Shown in pieces: positions 8,396-17,624 of a DNA stretch of 64,000 nt. Positions within the stretch are counted from its first letter, which is position 1. The number at the start of each line of letters is the position of its first letter. The notes under the pieces are model-generated. The model was not told where the DNA came from and did not search any database. It saw only the letters and a list, made by a program, of their open reading frames with translations. The position numbers and the translations under genes were made by a program. This DNA is from an uncultured Bacteroides sp. (GTDB lineage Bacteria; Bacteroidota; Bacteroidia; Bacteroidales; Bacteroidaceae). The DNA is taken from contig NZ_CABUHK010000021.1 in the NCBI RefSeq assembly GCF_902491285.1, positions 1 through 64,000 of the forward strand, read 5' to 3'.

Positions 8396-9145
8396 CTACC
8401 GCTTTTTCTTTTTCCTGCTTTTGCTTTCTTTCTTTTCTGTCGTTTTTTCTTCCGGTGGAAACTTGGGAATCAGGTTCATCAACCGTAATATTTGTTTTTG
8501 GCGTTTTAGTATATAAGGCGAAGGATTGGCCGAGTCAAACCGTATCGGATTGGGAAGAGTAGCGGCTATGAGGGCGCATTGGCTTCTTGTCAGTTTGGCG
8601 GCCGTTGTGCCGAATTTATTTTCAGCGGCAGCTTGTGCACCGTAGATGCTGTTACCCATTTCAATAGAGTTGAGATAGACTTCCATGATTCGTTCTTTCG
8701 ACCAGAACGTTTCGATGAGGAACGTGAAATAAACTTCGAGTCCTTTCCGTACCCACGAAGATTGCGGCCATAAGAAGACATTCTTGGCTGTCTGCTGACT
8801 GATGGTGCTTGCACCCCGTTTCCGTTTGCGTGTTTCATTCTCTTTCACCGCTTTCTTGATTTCTATGAAATCAAAACCGTTGTGTTCGGCAAAGCGGTTG
8901 TCTTCGGATGCAATGACTGCCATCGGCATACTGGGAGATATCTTATCAAAAGAAACCCACGTGTGTTTCCACGTGGGTTTATCTCCTGAAAAAATCTGCT
9001 GAACGCTTCGGATAACCATCAACGGAGTAATATAAACCGGCATAAACCGATAGATAATGACCGTCAGTAAAGTTGAAGCAAAGAAGAATATCAGCAGGTT
9101 TCGCGTATAACGCAGTAATTTTTTAATTAGCGGCTGCCTGTGCAT
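8396..9145 (-). CDS. mtgA: Monofunctional peptidoglycan glycosyltransferase
   Basis: A 249-residue protein with one N-terminal transmembrane segment (about residues 12-35) and a GT51 domain. The catalytic-glutamate motif [16 protein letters not shown], then [29 protein letters not shown] and [15 protein letters not shown], are the classical GT51 blocks. There is no transpeptidase domain, hence MtgA and not a class A PBP. It polymerises lipid II into glycan strands. The C-terminus is highly basic ([12 protein letters not shown]). The start codon lies 23 nt inside the end of the upstream OmpA-like gene, so translation is probably coupled. Confidence 0.93.
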   Translation of the reverse strand: MHRQPLIKKLLRYTRNLLIFFFASTLLTVIIYRFMPVYITPLMVIRSVQQIFSGDKPTWKHTWVSFDKISPSMPMAVIASEDNRFAEHNGFDFIEIKKAVKENETRKRKRGASTISQQTAKNVFLWPQSSWVRKGLEVYFTFLIETFWSKERIMEVYLNSIEMGNSIYGAQAAAENKFGTTAAKLTRSQCALIAATLPNPIRFDSANPSPYILKRQKQILRLMNLIPKFPPEEKTTEKKESKSRKKKKR

Positions 9146-9839
9146 CTCTAATCATTTGTTCACTAGCGTACATGTACACTTCTACACGGCGGTTCTGTTC
9201 GCGTCCGGCTGCAGTGTCATTGCTTGCAACAGGGTCGCTTTCGCCCATTCCTTGTACACTTTTAATCTGATTGGTAGAAACACCACAACTCAACAGGTAG
9301 CTGGATACACTCTGTGCACGTTCCTGTGACAAGTTCAGGTTTTTCTGGCGGCTTTGTTCGGCAGTACTGTTTTTCCAGCCCTGGTTATCGGTATATCCAT
9401 AAATAGATACGTCCATGTCACGGTTCTGGTTAAGTACGTTGTTGGCGAATTTGCTGAGAGCAGATTTAGCGGCAGCACTCAGACTGGCATTACCTGTAGT
9501 GAAAAGAATACCCGAATCGAATGTTACTTTCACGGCTTGCAATCCGTTGTTGTCTGTTATCTGTTCTACTTGTGCGCCTTCAATTTGTTTTGCTTCTGCT
9601 GCTGCCTTATCCATCTTCTTGCCGATAAGAGCACCGGTTCCCGCACCTACTGCCGTACCAATGGCAGCACCGATGGCGGCACCTTTACCTTTGCCGATAA
9701 CACCACCCAGGATTGCACCCAGTGCAGCACCCGAACCACCACCGATAGCAGCACCTTTACCAGTGTTGTTCATACTTCCACAACTACCAAATATCATGGC
9801 AATACTCATAAAGAGAACCATAAATTTCATCTTGTTCAT
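9123..9839 (-). CDS. OmpA-family lipoprotein with glycine-zipper domain
   Basis: A 238-residue protein. A lipoprotein signal (IAMIFGSC, lipobox Cys at about residue 20) is followed by a glycine-zipper region (repeated [18 protein letters not shown], residues of about 30-75) and a C-terminal OmpA-type peptidoglycan-binding domain ([37 protein letters not shown], and [13 protein letters not shown] with the conserved Arg). It probably tethers the outer membrane to peptidoglycan. Operon with mtgA (23-nt overlap) makes sense, since both act on the cell wall. A TATCTTTG -7 box lies at 9916-9923. Confidence 0.92.
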   Translation of the reverse strand: MNKMKFMVLFMSIAMIFGSCGSMNNTGKGAAIGGGSGAALGAILGGVIGKGKGAAIGAAIGTAVGAGTGALIGKKMDKAAAEAKQIEGAQVEQITDNNGLQAVKVTFDSGILFTTGNASLSAAAKSALSKFANNVLNQNRDMDVSIYGYTDNQGWKNSTAEQSRQKNLNLSQERAQSVSSYLLSCGVSTNQIKSVQGMGESDPVASNDTAAGREQNRRVEVYMYASEQMIRDAQAAAN

Positions 9840-9915
9840 AATGTTGATGTCTTTTTAATTGGTTTATAAAATAATATAGTTTTATACGAATCACATCGTA
9901 TAATAAATAACACTG

Positions 9916-9923
9916 CAAAGATA
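9916..9923 (-). promoter_or_regulatory. -7 promoter box for the OmpA-mtgA operon
   Basis: TATCTTTG on the minus strand, 77 nt before the lipoprotein ATG. No correctly spaced TTTG is seen upstream. Confidence 0.5.
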
Positions 9924-9989
9924 TATATTATTTGGCAAGCGTGTACTTTTTAAGTTAAAATAACTCGGCCAATTCTTTTCGCATGTTAA

Positions 9990-10020
9990 TGAAAAGCTAT
10001 GAAAAACTATGAAAAACTAT
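9990..10020. repeat. Three 10-bp tandem repeats at the end of the MATE gene
   Basis: GAAAAGCTAT followed by two copies of GAAAAACTAT; the last copy contains the stop codon of the minus-strand MATE gene. Minor slippage-type repeat. Confidence 0.6.
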
Positions 10021-11369
10021 CCTTTAGCTAGAGTAGGGATGCTCAGGCACTTCTTTTTGATTATGACAAACCAGCTTAAAAGAACCAGCCCCTTGGCAAC
10101 AGTTGTGACACAGACAGCCCACCAGATGCCTTCTACTCCCATACCCATCCGGACAAACAAGATGGCGAGCGGGATACGCATATAATTGCAGACGATACTG
10201 ATAACGGCAGGAGGTATCGTGCGCCCGATTCCGTAGAATACTCCCTGCATCGTGATTTCGAGCATCATGAAGAGTTGTGAATATCCGTCGATACGTAAGA
10301 ACACACCACCGGCTTCATAGGCAGCCTGTTCGGGGACGAAGATAGAGAATACCTCGTTTCCGAAGAATACGAAAAGCAGTGTACAGAACGTTCCGAAAAT
10401 TCCCGTCATCCATAAAGTCGTGTGCCAGGCTTTGAGTACTCGTTCGGTTCGTCCGGCCGCATAGTTTTGGGCGATGAAGGCGCTTAGTGCGGTGGAGAAT
10501 CCCTGTGAAGTATTCCAAGTGATAGCTTCTATCTGTCCGCCGGTAGTGAAAGTCATCAGTCCGATATGCCCGCCCTGCTCTGAGGCCGTGCGGCAAAGGA
10601 ACATATTGACGAAAGCAAACAAGGTATTTAAAGTAGCTACGGGCAGTCCCAGCTTTAAGATTCTCCGTGTGTATTTTTTCTTTAGGCGGGTGAAGAATGG
10701 AAAACCGCCCAATAACGCATCCCTGTGTCGCAACTGATAGACGAAAATCAGAAAGACGCTTGCTTCCGCAATCCAGGTTGCATAAGCCGCGCCGTTTGTC
10801 CCCAGTCCGAATCCGAAGATAAACAGAGGGTCGAGGATAATATTCAGTATCAATCCTGTCCCGCTTATGAAAAAAGGAATTTTGCTACGTCCTGCCGCAT
10901 TGTAGATTCCGGTGAAGGCGGCGGAAAGGAATATGAACGGCAATCCGGTAGAAACAATTCGCAAGTACTGGACGGCATTGGCGGTAATGTGCTCTTCGAG
11001 TTCATAGATACGTATGATAGGGTCTGCGAAAACAAAAAGCAATCCACCCCAGCACAAAGAAAGAATCAATGCAATTGTAATATTGTGGGATGCAAAGTTT
11101 CGTGCATCTTCCTGACTCTGTGCACCGATGGACTGTCCGACACTAACCTCGGAACCTACTTTGTTTAATAAGGAGATAGAACCGGACATCCATGTCAGAA
11201 TCCCGACAGAACCGATAGCGGCTACAGCTTCACTTCCCAGTCGTCCCACCCATGCCATATCCGTAAGACTATACGCCATTTGGATGAATGAGGTTGCCAT
11301 GATAGGCATTGCCAGATTGAACAGTTGGCGGTTGATAGGACCTTGTGTGAGATTCTTTATTCCTTGCAT
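10017..11369 (-). CDS. MATE family multidrug/drug:cation exporter
   Basis: About 450 residues with twelve predicted membrane segments in two six-helix halves, as in MATE (MOP superfamily) exporters. Recognisable blocks are PIMATSFIQMAYSLTDMAWVGRLG near the N-terminus and the homologous WNTSQGFSTALSAFIAQNYAAG in the second half. The start is placed at MQGIKNLTQGPINRQL (ATG at 11367-11369) and not 13 codons upstream, because an upstream start would overlap the -7 box at 11396-11403. Substrates are typically cationic compounds exchanged for Na+ or H+. Divergent from the esterase gene at 11461. Confidence 0.92.
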   Translation of the reverse strand: MQGIKNLTQGPINRQLFNLAMPIMATSFIQMAYSLTDMAWVGRLGSEAVAAIGSVGILTWMSGSISLLNKVGSEVSVGQSIGAQSQEDARNFASHNITIALILSLCWGGLLFVFADPIIRIYELEEHITANAVQYLRIVSTGLPFIFLSAAFTGIYNAAGRSKIPFFISGTGLILNIILDPLFIFGFGLGTNGAAYATWIAEASVFLIFVYQLRHRDALLGGFPFFTRLKKKYTRRILKLGLPVATLNTLFAFVNMFLCRTASEQGGHIGLMTFTTGGQIEAITWNTSQGFSTALSAFIAQNYAAGRTERVLKAWHTTLWMTGIFGTFCTLLFVFFGNEVFSIFVPEQAAYEAGGVFLRIDGYSQLFMMLEITMQGVFYGIGRTIPPAVISIVCNYMRIPLAILFVRMGMGVEGIWWAVCVTTVAKGLVLLSWFVIIKKKCLSIPTLAKG

Positions 11370-11395
11370 ATAATTTTTATAATCAAAATGAGGTG

Positions 11396-11422
11396 CAAAG
11401 ATACACAAAATTACTATCTTCG
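11396..11422. promoter_or_regulatory. Divergent -7 boxes between the MATE and esterase genes
   Basis: Minus strand: TATCTTTG (complement of 11396-11403), perfect, 27 nt before the MATE start. Plus strand: TATCTTCG (11415-11422), one mismatch, 39 nt before the esterase ATG. The boxes are separated by only 11 bp, so the two promoters should compete for polymerase. Confidence 0.5.
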
Positions 11423-11460
11423 CGCATCCAATAATTCATTAATCAAAGTATATATATACT

Positions 11461-12846
11461 ATGAAACAGAAATTTTCTACTATTTTCTTCCTGTTGCTTC
11501 TTTTGCTGGCAGGTTCTCGGGTGGTAGCCCAAAATGCTCCGAAACCTTTTGATATTGAACAACCTTCACTACGTGTATTCCTTCCGGCGCCGGAACTGGC
11601 GACAGGTCGTGCTGTGGTGGCATGTCCCGGTGGCGGATATTCGCATCTGGCTGTCAATCATGAAGGTTATGACTGGGCACCGTATTTCAACAAACAAGGT
11701 ATTGCGCTGATTGTTCTCAAATACCGTATGCCGAAAGGCGACCGCACACTTCCTATTTCGGATGCCGAAGCTGCTATGAAAATTGTGCGCGACAGTGCGG
11801 ATGTGTGGAATCTGAATCCCAATGATATCGGTATTATGGGGTCTTCCGCCGGCGGTCATCTGGCTTCAACCGTTGCCACTCATGCCAAACCCGAACTTCG
11901 TCCGAACTTTCAGATTCTCTTTTATCCGGTGATTACGATGGATAAGTCTTATACTCATATGGGTTCACGCAATAACCTTTTGGGTAAGGACGCTTCTGCT
12001 GAATTGGAAACTGAGTATTCCAATGAAAAGCAAGTGACGAAAGACACGCCGCGTGCTTTTATCGTTTATAGTGATGATGACAAGGCAGTGCCGCCCGCTA
12101 ACGGTGTGAATTATTATCTGGCTCTGAATAAGCATAAAGTCCCTGCCGTTCTCCATATCTATCCTTCCGGAGGACATGGCTGGGGGATTCGCGAGAGTTT
12201 CCTTTATAAAAACGAAATGCTGGACGAGCTGACTTCCTGGCTGCGTAGTTTCAAGGTTCCTCATAAAGATGCTATCCGTGTTGCCTGTATCGGCAATAGC
12301 ATTACATATGGAGCACGTATCAAGAATCGCGACCGTGACAGCTATCCTGCTGTATTGGGCCGCATGATGGGGGATGCTTATTGGGTAAAGAATTTCGGAG
12401 TAAGTGCCCGCACTTTATTAAATAAAGGTGACCGTCCTTATATGAACGAAAAAACTTATCAGGATGCATTGGCTTTCAATCCCAATATCGTAGTTATCAA
12501 ACTAGGAACGAACGATAGCAAATCATTCAACTGGAAGTATAAAGCAGACTTCACAAAAGACTTGCAGACGATGGTGGATGCTTTCAAAGCTCTGCCCGCA
12601 CAACCCGAAATTTATCTCTGCTATCCTTCCAAAGCTTATCAGACCGGTGATAACATCAACGATGATATTATCGCTAAAGAAATAATTCCGATGATAAAGA
12701 AGGTTGCCAAGAAAAATAATTTGCCGGTTATCGATCTTCATACGGCAATGGACGGAATCCCCCAGCTTTTTCCGGACAAGATTCATCCGAACGAAGCAGG
12801 AGCTGAAATAATGGCAAAAGCTGTTTATAAGGCATTGAAGAAGTAA
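11461..12846 (+). CDS. Secreted two-domain esterase: alpha/beta hydrolase fused to an SGNH/GDSL hydrolase
   Basis: A 461-residue protein with a signal peptide (cleavage after RVVAQ). Residues of about 25-270 form an alpha/beta-hydrolase domain: oxyanion region CPGGGYSHLA, nucleophile elbow GIMGSSAGGHLAS, acid YSDDDKAVP and catalytic His PSGGHGWG. Residues of about 275-461 form an SGNH hydrolase: block I ACIGNSITYGAR (Ser), block III KLGTNDSKS (Asn) and block V FPDKIHPNEAGA (Asp/His). Both active sites look complete. Such fusions in Bacteroides usually remove acetyl groups from glycans; the exact substrate is unknown. No sugar-utilisation locus is adjacent. A strong terminator follows. Confidence 0.85.
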   Translation: MKQKFSTIFFLLLLLLAGSRVVAQNAPKPFDIEQPSLRVFLPAPELATGRAVVACPGGGYSHLAVNHEGYDWAPYFNKQGIALIVLKYRMPKGDRTLPISDAEAAMKIVRDSADVWNLNPNDIGIMGSSAGGHLASTVATHAKPELRPNFQILFYPVITMDKSYTHMGSRNNLLGKDASAELETEYSNEKQVTKDTPRAFIVYSDDDKAVPPANGVNYYLALNKHKVPAVLHIYPSGGHGWGIRESFLYKNEMLDELTSWLRSFKVPHKDAIRVACIGNSITYGARIKNRDRDSYPAVLGRMMGDAYWVKNFGVSARTLLNKGDRPYMNEKTYQDALAFNPNIVVIKLGTNDSKSFNWKYKADFTKDLQTMVDAFKALPAQPEIYLCYPSKAYQTGDNINDDIIAKEIIPMIKKVAKKNNLPVIDLHTAMDGIPQLFPDKIHPNEAGAEIMAKAVYKALKK

Positions 12847-12870
12847 AACAAAATATAGAAATCACACCCT

Positions 12871-12922
12871 GCGCCCGACTGGAAATCTCTCTTTTCGAGA
12901 GAATTACAGTCGGGCGCTTTTT
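12871..12922 (+). terminator. Intrinsic terminator after the esterase gene
   Basis: GCGCCCGACTG (12871-12881) pairs with CAGTCGGGCGC (12907-12917), with an inner stem TCTCTC/GAGAGA, followed by TTTTTAG. An 11-bp G+C-rich outer stem makes this very strong. Confidence 0.9.
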
Positions 12923-12997
12923 AGTTTAATGACGCATAATCTTCTTATAATATGCTAAAAAGAGTCTTTGTAGAAAGTCCTGGTTAAGTGGAATATT

Positions 12998-13005
12998 TAT
13001 TTTTG
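12998..13005 (+). promoter_or_regulatory. -7 promoter box for the PAS histidine kinase
   Basis: TATTTTTG fits TAnnTTTG, 35 nt before the ATG at 13041. A TTTG at 12967-12970 is 27 nt upstream, longer than the usual spacing. Confidence 0.4.
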
Positions 13006-13040
13006 TGCGCTTAACTATGTTAAAATGATTAGTGGATGTT

Positions 13041-14522
13041 ATGAATAAACAGAAAGATTTCAAATTTTTCTCGAAGTTGATGAATCACGCTAACATGGGG
13101 TGGTGGAAGGCCGATTTAACAACTGCGAGCTATGAATGTTCTGGATATATATCAGAACTTTTGGGTTTGGATGAAACAGGAGTTATCAGTTTTGAGGATT
13201 TCAATAAACGTATACTGAAAGAGGAAGAGCATCCTACGACAGCTCATTCTTTTGGTGTACTTCAGATGTCGGAAACTGTATATTTGTTCGACACGGTGAA
13301 AGGCCCTGTCTGGATACGTAGCAAAGTCAGCTTTCAGGAAACGGACGAAGAGGGAAATAAAAAAGTCTATGGCATAGCCGAAGTTCAGGACGGTCCCGAT
13401 ATGGCAACAGCTTATCAGGCTTTGCGGTATAGTGAACGTCTTCTGGATTATATCTTCAAGCATTTACCTGTCGGTCTCGAACTGTATAATAAGGATGGAA
13501 TCCTGGTTGGTCTGAATGACAAGGAACTGGAGATTTTTCATATAGATAGGAAAGAAGACTTGTTGGGGATTAATATCTTCGAGAATCCTATTTTCCCGGA
13601 GGAAATGAAAGAAAAGTTGAGGAATAACGAAGATACCGATTTTACTTTCCGCTATGATTTCTCGAAAGTGGGGCAGTATTATCAGAATTCAAAGAAAGAA
13701 GGGGTGATTGATTTAGCGACAAAAGCAACCATTCTGTATGATGACAATCATAATCCTATAGGTTGTCTGTTGATAAATTCGGATAAAACGGAGCCAACTG
13801 TTGTCTATAATAAGTCTCAAGACAAAGCCCGTCGTGAAGTCGAAGTGTCGGACTGCCTGAAGTCTGCTTTTTTGGCTAATATAAGTCATGAGATTCGTAC
13901 TCCTCTGAATGCTATCGTCGGTTTTTCAAGTCTGTTGGCAAGCACGGAAAATATGGCGGAGAAAGAATTTTATAATTCGCAAATCACTCACAACAGCCAG
14001 CTTTTGCTCAATCTGATAAACGATGTTCTTGACCTTTCCAAGATAGAATCCGGGTATCTGGAGTTGCATCCTGATTGGTTTAATCTGGCAGACCTTTTTG
14101 ATGAGAGCGTTTCGGAATATGCTTGTCAGATACCTTCCGGCATCGAACTTCGGGCTAATTATCCTCAACGGGATTTCTTGGTGAATTTAGACAGGACACG
14201 AATCAAACAGGTACTGGATAACTTCCTTTCGAATGCTCTCAAGAATACGACTTGCGGGCATATAGAGATATTCTATGAAGTAGATTCCCGCTATGTGCGT
14301 ATCGGTGTCAGGGATACCGGATGTGGTATTCCGCAGGATATGAAAGACAAGATATTCGAAAGATTCGAGAAGATAGATTCTTTTATTCAAGGTGCGGGGT
14401 TGGGTTTGTCTATTTGTAAATCTATTGTTGACAAAATGAACGGACGTATATTGATCGATTCCCAATTGGGGATAGGCAGTACTTTTTTAATGGAATTGCC
14501 TTACCAATCTGTTCCGGTATAA
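13041..14522 (+). CDS. Soluble PAS-domain sensor histidine kinase
   Basis: About 493 residues from the ATG at 13041 (an in-frame GTG three codons upstream is also possible). There is no signal peptide or membrane segment. Two PAS-like sensor modules (starting near SKLMNHANMGWWKADL and LLDYIFKHLPVGLELYNKDG) are followed by a HisKA domain with the phospho-acceptor in ANISHEIRTPLNAIVGF (His at about residue 283), then HATPase boxes LDNFLSNALKN (N), DTGCGIP (G1) and GAGLGLSICKSIV (G2). It has no receiver domain, so it must signal through a separate response regulator that is not nearby. The last 39 nt are duplicated at 26946-26984 as part of the element's flanking repeat. Confidence 0.9.
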   Translation: MNKQKDFKFFSKLMNHANMGWWKADLTTASYECSGYISELLGLDETGVISFEDFNKRILKEEEHPTTAHSFGVLQMSETVYLFDTVKGPVWIRSKVSFQETDEEGNKKVYGIAEVQDGPDMATAYQALRYSERLLDYIFKHLPVGLELYNKDGILVGLNDKELEIFHIDRKEDLLGINIFENPIFPEEMKEKLRNNEDTDFTFRYDFSKVGQYYQNSKKEGVIDLATKATILYDDNHNPIGCLLINSDKTEPTVVYNKSQDKARREVEVSDCLKSAFLANISHEIRTPLNAIVGFSSLLASTENMAEKEFYNSQITHNSQLLLNLINDVLDLSKIESGYLELHPDWFNLADLFDESVSEYACQIPSGIELRANYPQRDFLVNLDRTRIKQVLDNFLSNALKNTTCGHIEIFYEVDSRYVRIGVRDTGCGIPQDMKDKIFERFEKIDSFIQGAGLGLSICKSIVDKMNGRILIDSQLGIGSTFLMELPYQSVPV

Positions 14523-14588
14523 AACAAAAAATCTCTTGATAACATCTGATTATCAAGAGATTAATTTGTTTTTAGTGATCCGCCTGGG
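14482..14588. repeat. Left 107-bp direct repeat (attachment-site side L) of the mobile element
   Basis: Base-for-base identical to 26946-27052. In order it contains the last 41 bp of the histidine kinase gene including its stop codon, the bidirectional terminator hairpin, and the last 13 nt of tRNA-Lys (TGATCCGCCTGGG on the plus strand). Identity stops at 14589, where element sequence begins. The left copy is the chromosomal continuation of the kinase gene. Confidence 0.93.
14530..14567. terminator. Bidirectional terminator after the histidine kinase (left copy)
   Basis: AATCTCTTGATAA (14530-14542) and TTATCAAGAGATT (14550-14562) form a perfect 13-bp stem with a 7-nt loop, followed on the plus strand by AATTTGTTTTT. 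Before insertion it lay between the convergent kinase and tRNA-Lys genes and could serve both. Confidence 0.85.
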
Positions 14589-14727
14589 AGCAGCGATTTG
14601 AAATATGGTAGAACTTAATTTGAATTTGATTTAATATGCAATCTGCTGATAATTGGCTGTTTTACTGCGAATTTATTTTAATGGATTGCAAACCGTATTT
14701 TATTCATTTTTCGTTAGATTTCAATTA

Positions 14728-14769
14728 GGAGGACAAAAGGAGGACAAAAATTTGCTTCGGAGGACAAAA
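14728..14769. repeat. Three GGAGGACAAAA repeats at the left end (probable integrase arm sites)
   Basis: Direct copies at 14728-14738, 14739-14749 and 14759-14769. A matching GGAGGACAAA occurs near the right end (26653-26662) and a variant GGAGGATAAAA at 26633-26643. Same-orientation short repeats at both ends of a tyrosine-integrase element fit arm-type binding sites. The third copy lies between the -33 and -7 boxes of the integrase promoter. Confidence 0.7.
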
Positions 14770-14782
14770 AGTATTACCTTTG
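14751..14782 (+). promoter_or_regulatory. Integrase promoter
   Basis: TTTG (14751-14754), a 20-nt spacer and TACCTTTG (14775-14782) are a perfect Bacteroides housekeeping promoter, 35 nt before the integrase ATG. A GGAGGACAAAA repeat fills the spacer, so integrase binding could repress its own promoter. Confidence 0.8.
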
Positions 14783-14816
14783 TATTGTAACACCTGAACA
14801 TTATATTTTCTCTCCC

Positions 14817-16177
14817 ATGGCAAAAATCCAAAGAAGCCTCTCGACAAAGGTTAACGACAATGGCAAGTCCGAAATAATGCTTAGACTTAGCCTATCGAAG
14901 AATGACAAAATCCGTATCAAGTCCAACATTTTTGTCCTTGCATCACGATTCAAGGATGGCACATTTATAAAACCTCGTGCTAATCAGCACGAGATTGCAG
15001 AACTGCGAGATACAGAAGACAGGCTTATATCGCTTGAGAGATTTTTAATCGGATTGAGCGAGACACATCCGATAAAAGAACTCACAAAGGATTTTATTAC
15101 AGAACAGATTGACCGATGGCGCAATCCCGAAAAGTATGCGCCGAAAGAGGTAAGGATGAAGAAGCTGTCATTCAACGATATTATAGACGAGTTTCTCAAG
15201 CAGAAGCAGTTGTCGGAATCACGCGAGAGGCATTACCGTGTCCTTCAGCGCGCGTTGCATCGCTTTGAGATGTATCAACGTCTGACCAGCAAGAAATCTT
15301 ACAAGTTTTCTTTTGATACCTGTACAACTGAGGAAGTTTATGCTTTTGAAGCCTTCCTTCGGGCTGAGCCGGAACTATATGACCAGTATCCTAACATCTA
15401 CAAGTCTTTCCCTTCCATTACCCACAAGACGCACAAGGTAAAGAGACCAAAACCGAGAGGCGATAACTACATGGTGACTTTTACTAAGCGGTTCAAAGCC
15501 CTGTTCCATTGGTGTCATGCCCAGGGAATCACCATGAATAATCCTTTTGTAAAGTATGTGAGTTCCGTCTATGAGAAATACGGTACTCCTTCTATATTAA
15601 GGATGAAGAGGTATTGCAGCTTGCCGATTTCGATTTCTCATACAATAAGCGCCTTGACACGCAGAGGGATATATTCATATTTCAATGCTGTATCGGATGC
15701 CGCTTGGGTGATATGATGAAGATGACTCGTGCCAATGTAATAAATGGTGGTGTGGAGTACATTGCCTCTAAGACCGCCGATGAACGACCGGAAACAATTC
15801 GTGTTCCTTTATCAGACAGGGCGCAATTCATCATTGACAAGCACCGTGAAGAAGTCAAGGATGGTCGGTTGTTGCCGTTCATATCCCAACAGAAGTATAA
15901 TGAGGCAATCAAAGAAATCTTTGAAGCGGCAGGAATAACACGACTCGTCACACGCCTCAATCCAACAACCGGCATTGAGGAACAGGTACCAATCAATACC
16001 ATCGCAACCAGCCACATGGCTCGGCGAACCTTTGTCGGCAACCTTTACAAGAAAGTCAAAGACCAAAACCTTGTAAGTGCGTTGAGCGGACATTCCGTAG
16101 GCAGCAAGGCTTTCGCAAGATACCGCGAGATAGACGAGGACATGAAACGTGAACTTGTCAATGTCATGGGGTATTGA
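14817..16177 (+). pseudogene. Tyrosine site-specific integrase with a 1-nt frameshift
   Basis: An N-terminal frame (14817 to about 15590: arm-binding and SAM-like core-binding parts, e.g. LKQKQLSESRERHYRVLQRAL) and a C-terminal frame (to 16177) together make one Bacteroides phage-type integrase of about 450 residues. Near 15589-15591 one base is missing: restoring a T after GGTACTCC gives a continuous GTPFYIKDEEVLQLADFDF. All catalytic residues lie downstream of the break: Arg in CIGCRLGDMM, His-x-x-Arg in SHMARRTF, His in GHSVGSKAF and Tyr in FARYREIDED. The upstream frame alone has no active site. It may be a true mutation or a homopolymer sequencing error. The gene should have mediated integration into tRNA-Lys. 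Confidence 0.88.
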
Positions 16178-16217
16178 AATATATACAGTTATAGTAAATA
16201 TTTGCTAAATTTGCATT

Positions 16218-17624
16218 ATGAACAACGAGAATCATAACACTGAATATAAGCGGATTTGGAAAGACGAGTACCTTAAGTGGGTATGCGGCTTCGCTAATGC
16301 GCAGGGTGGAAAGATATATATTGGCATTGACGATGATATGTCTGACGTTGGCGTTACGCATCTGCATCAGTTGCTGGAAGATATTCCTAATAAGATTGTT
16401 ACGATGTTGGGGATCGTTCCTGTTGTCAGTCATATAGAACGCGATGGAAAAGATATAATTGAGATTGATGTCGAGCCGTCCAACATACCTATCTCTTATA
16501 AAGGTGCTTTCTATATGCGGAGCGGCGCGACCAATCAGGAGCTGCGAGGACTGGCTTTACAACAGTTTCTAATGAAAAAAATCGGCAGAAGCTGGGAAGA
16601 TACGCCCTGCTATGGCACTACGATTGACGATATAGACCCGGAGGTAATCCGGTACTTCTTGAAGAAAGGAATCAAGGAGAAACGAATGTCGCCCGATGCC
16701 GAAAATTCTACGCCGGAGGAAGTCATCTCGAATCTTGGGCTAATGGAGGATGGTGTTCCGTGTAATGGTGCCATTCTGCTTTTTGGCAAACACCCTCAAC
16801 GCTGTTTCGTTACATCAAGTTTCAAGATAGGGCGTTTCGGCTCTACCAATTTTGATCTGTTAAGTCAGGAGATTGTTGACGGTAACCTCATACAGATGCC
16901 GGAAAGAGTGATGCGCGTTTTGGACGAGAAGTATCTGATACGCCCCATTCACTATGAGGGCTTGCAGCGCGTTGAGCCGCTTGAACTCCCTGAAGAAGCT
17001 TTACGCGAAATCATCTGCAACTCAATCGTCCACCGCGACCATCAGGGCACATGGACGCAGATGAGCGTTTATAGCGACCACATCCGACTTTGGAATGAAG
17101 GAAAGCTGCCGGATGATTTATCCGTTGAGAAGCTTATGGGAAAGCATACATCCCAGCCTCGTAATCCCAAAATGGCAGAGGCATTTTATCGAGCCGGATT
17201 CATCGAGGCCTGGGGTCGTGGCATTGAGAAGATCGTAAACGGCTTTAAGGCCGATGGTCTAACTCCACCCACATTTTCGGTTGAGCAGGGAGGCGTTACC
17301 GTCTACATTCCCCGCGAGAAATTCGTAGCAATCAACTTGGGCGGCACAACCGATATCGAACAGTTCAAAGGTTCAGAGAAAGCCGATGCAAACCGAACAG
17401 AAACCGAACAGAAACCGAACAGAAACCGAACAGAAACCGGACAGAAAGAGCGGATTGTCGAATTAATGAAAGCAGTTCCTATGATAACGAGAGCTGAACT
17501 ATCAAAGGAGTTAGGATTGCATGAAAGTAGTGTTCAGCGACGCCTCGATGCTCTTGTGAAGGAGGGCCGAATTCGTCGTGTCGGTCCAGACAAAGGAGGT
17601 TCATGGGAGGTAATAGACCAATAG
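16218..17624 (+). CDS. AlbA_2/Schlafen-type ATP-binding protein with C-terminal winged helix
   Basis: A 468-residue protein. The N-terminal AlbA_2 (Schlafen-like, divergent AAA_4) domain shows WVCGFANAQGGKIYIGIDDD and AFYMRSGATNQEL. The central region has a degenerate GHKL-type ATPase (HATPase_c_4): ALREIICNSIVHRDHQ, IRLWNEGKLPDDL and EAWGRGIEKIV. A C-terminal winged helix (TRAELSKELGLHESSVQRRL) suggests nucleic-acid binding. Related proteins are often labelled transcriptional regulator or RecG-like helicase without proof; some occur in defence islands. The hinge between ATPase and winged helix is encoded by five 11-bp tandem repeats (17390-17444). A TAAATTTG box at 16206-16213 lies only 4 nt before the ATG, implying an almost leaderless transcript or a chance match. 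Confidence 0.85.
   Translation: MNNENHNTEYKRIWKDEYLKWVCGFANAQGGKIYIGIDDDMSDVGVTHLHQLLEDIPNKIVTMLGIVPVVSHIERDGKDIIEIDVEPSNIPISYKGAFYMRSGATNQELRGLALQQFLMKKIGRSWEDTPCYGTTIDDIDPEVIRYFLKKGIKEKRMSPDAENSTPEEVISNLGLMEDGVPCNGAILLFGKHPQRCFVTSSFKIGRFGSTNFDLLSQEIVDGNLIQMPERVMRVLDEKYLIRPIHYEGLQRVEPLELPEEALREIICNSIVHRDHQGTWTQMSVYSDHIRLWNEGKLPDDLSVEKLMGKHTSQPRNPKMAEAFYRAGFIEAWGRGIEKIVNGFKADGLTPPTFSVEQGGVTVYIPREKFVAINLGGTTDIEQFKGSEKADANRTETEQKPNRNRTETGQKERIVELMKAVPMITRAELSKELGLHESSVQRRLDALVKEGRIRRVGPDKGGSWEVIDQ
17390..17444 (+). repeat. Five 11-bp tandem repeats inside the AlbA_2 ATPase gene
   Basis: Unit AAACCGAACAG: four perfect copies (17390-17433) and a fifth with one mismatch (17434-17444). It encodes the low-complexity hinge NRTETEQKPNRNRTETGQK. 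Because 11 is not a multiple of 3, gain or loss of one unit shifts the reading frame and removes the C-terminal winged helix. Confidence 0.9.
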
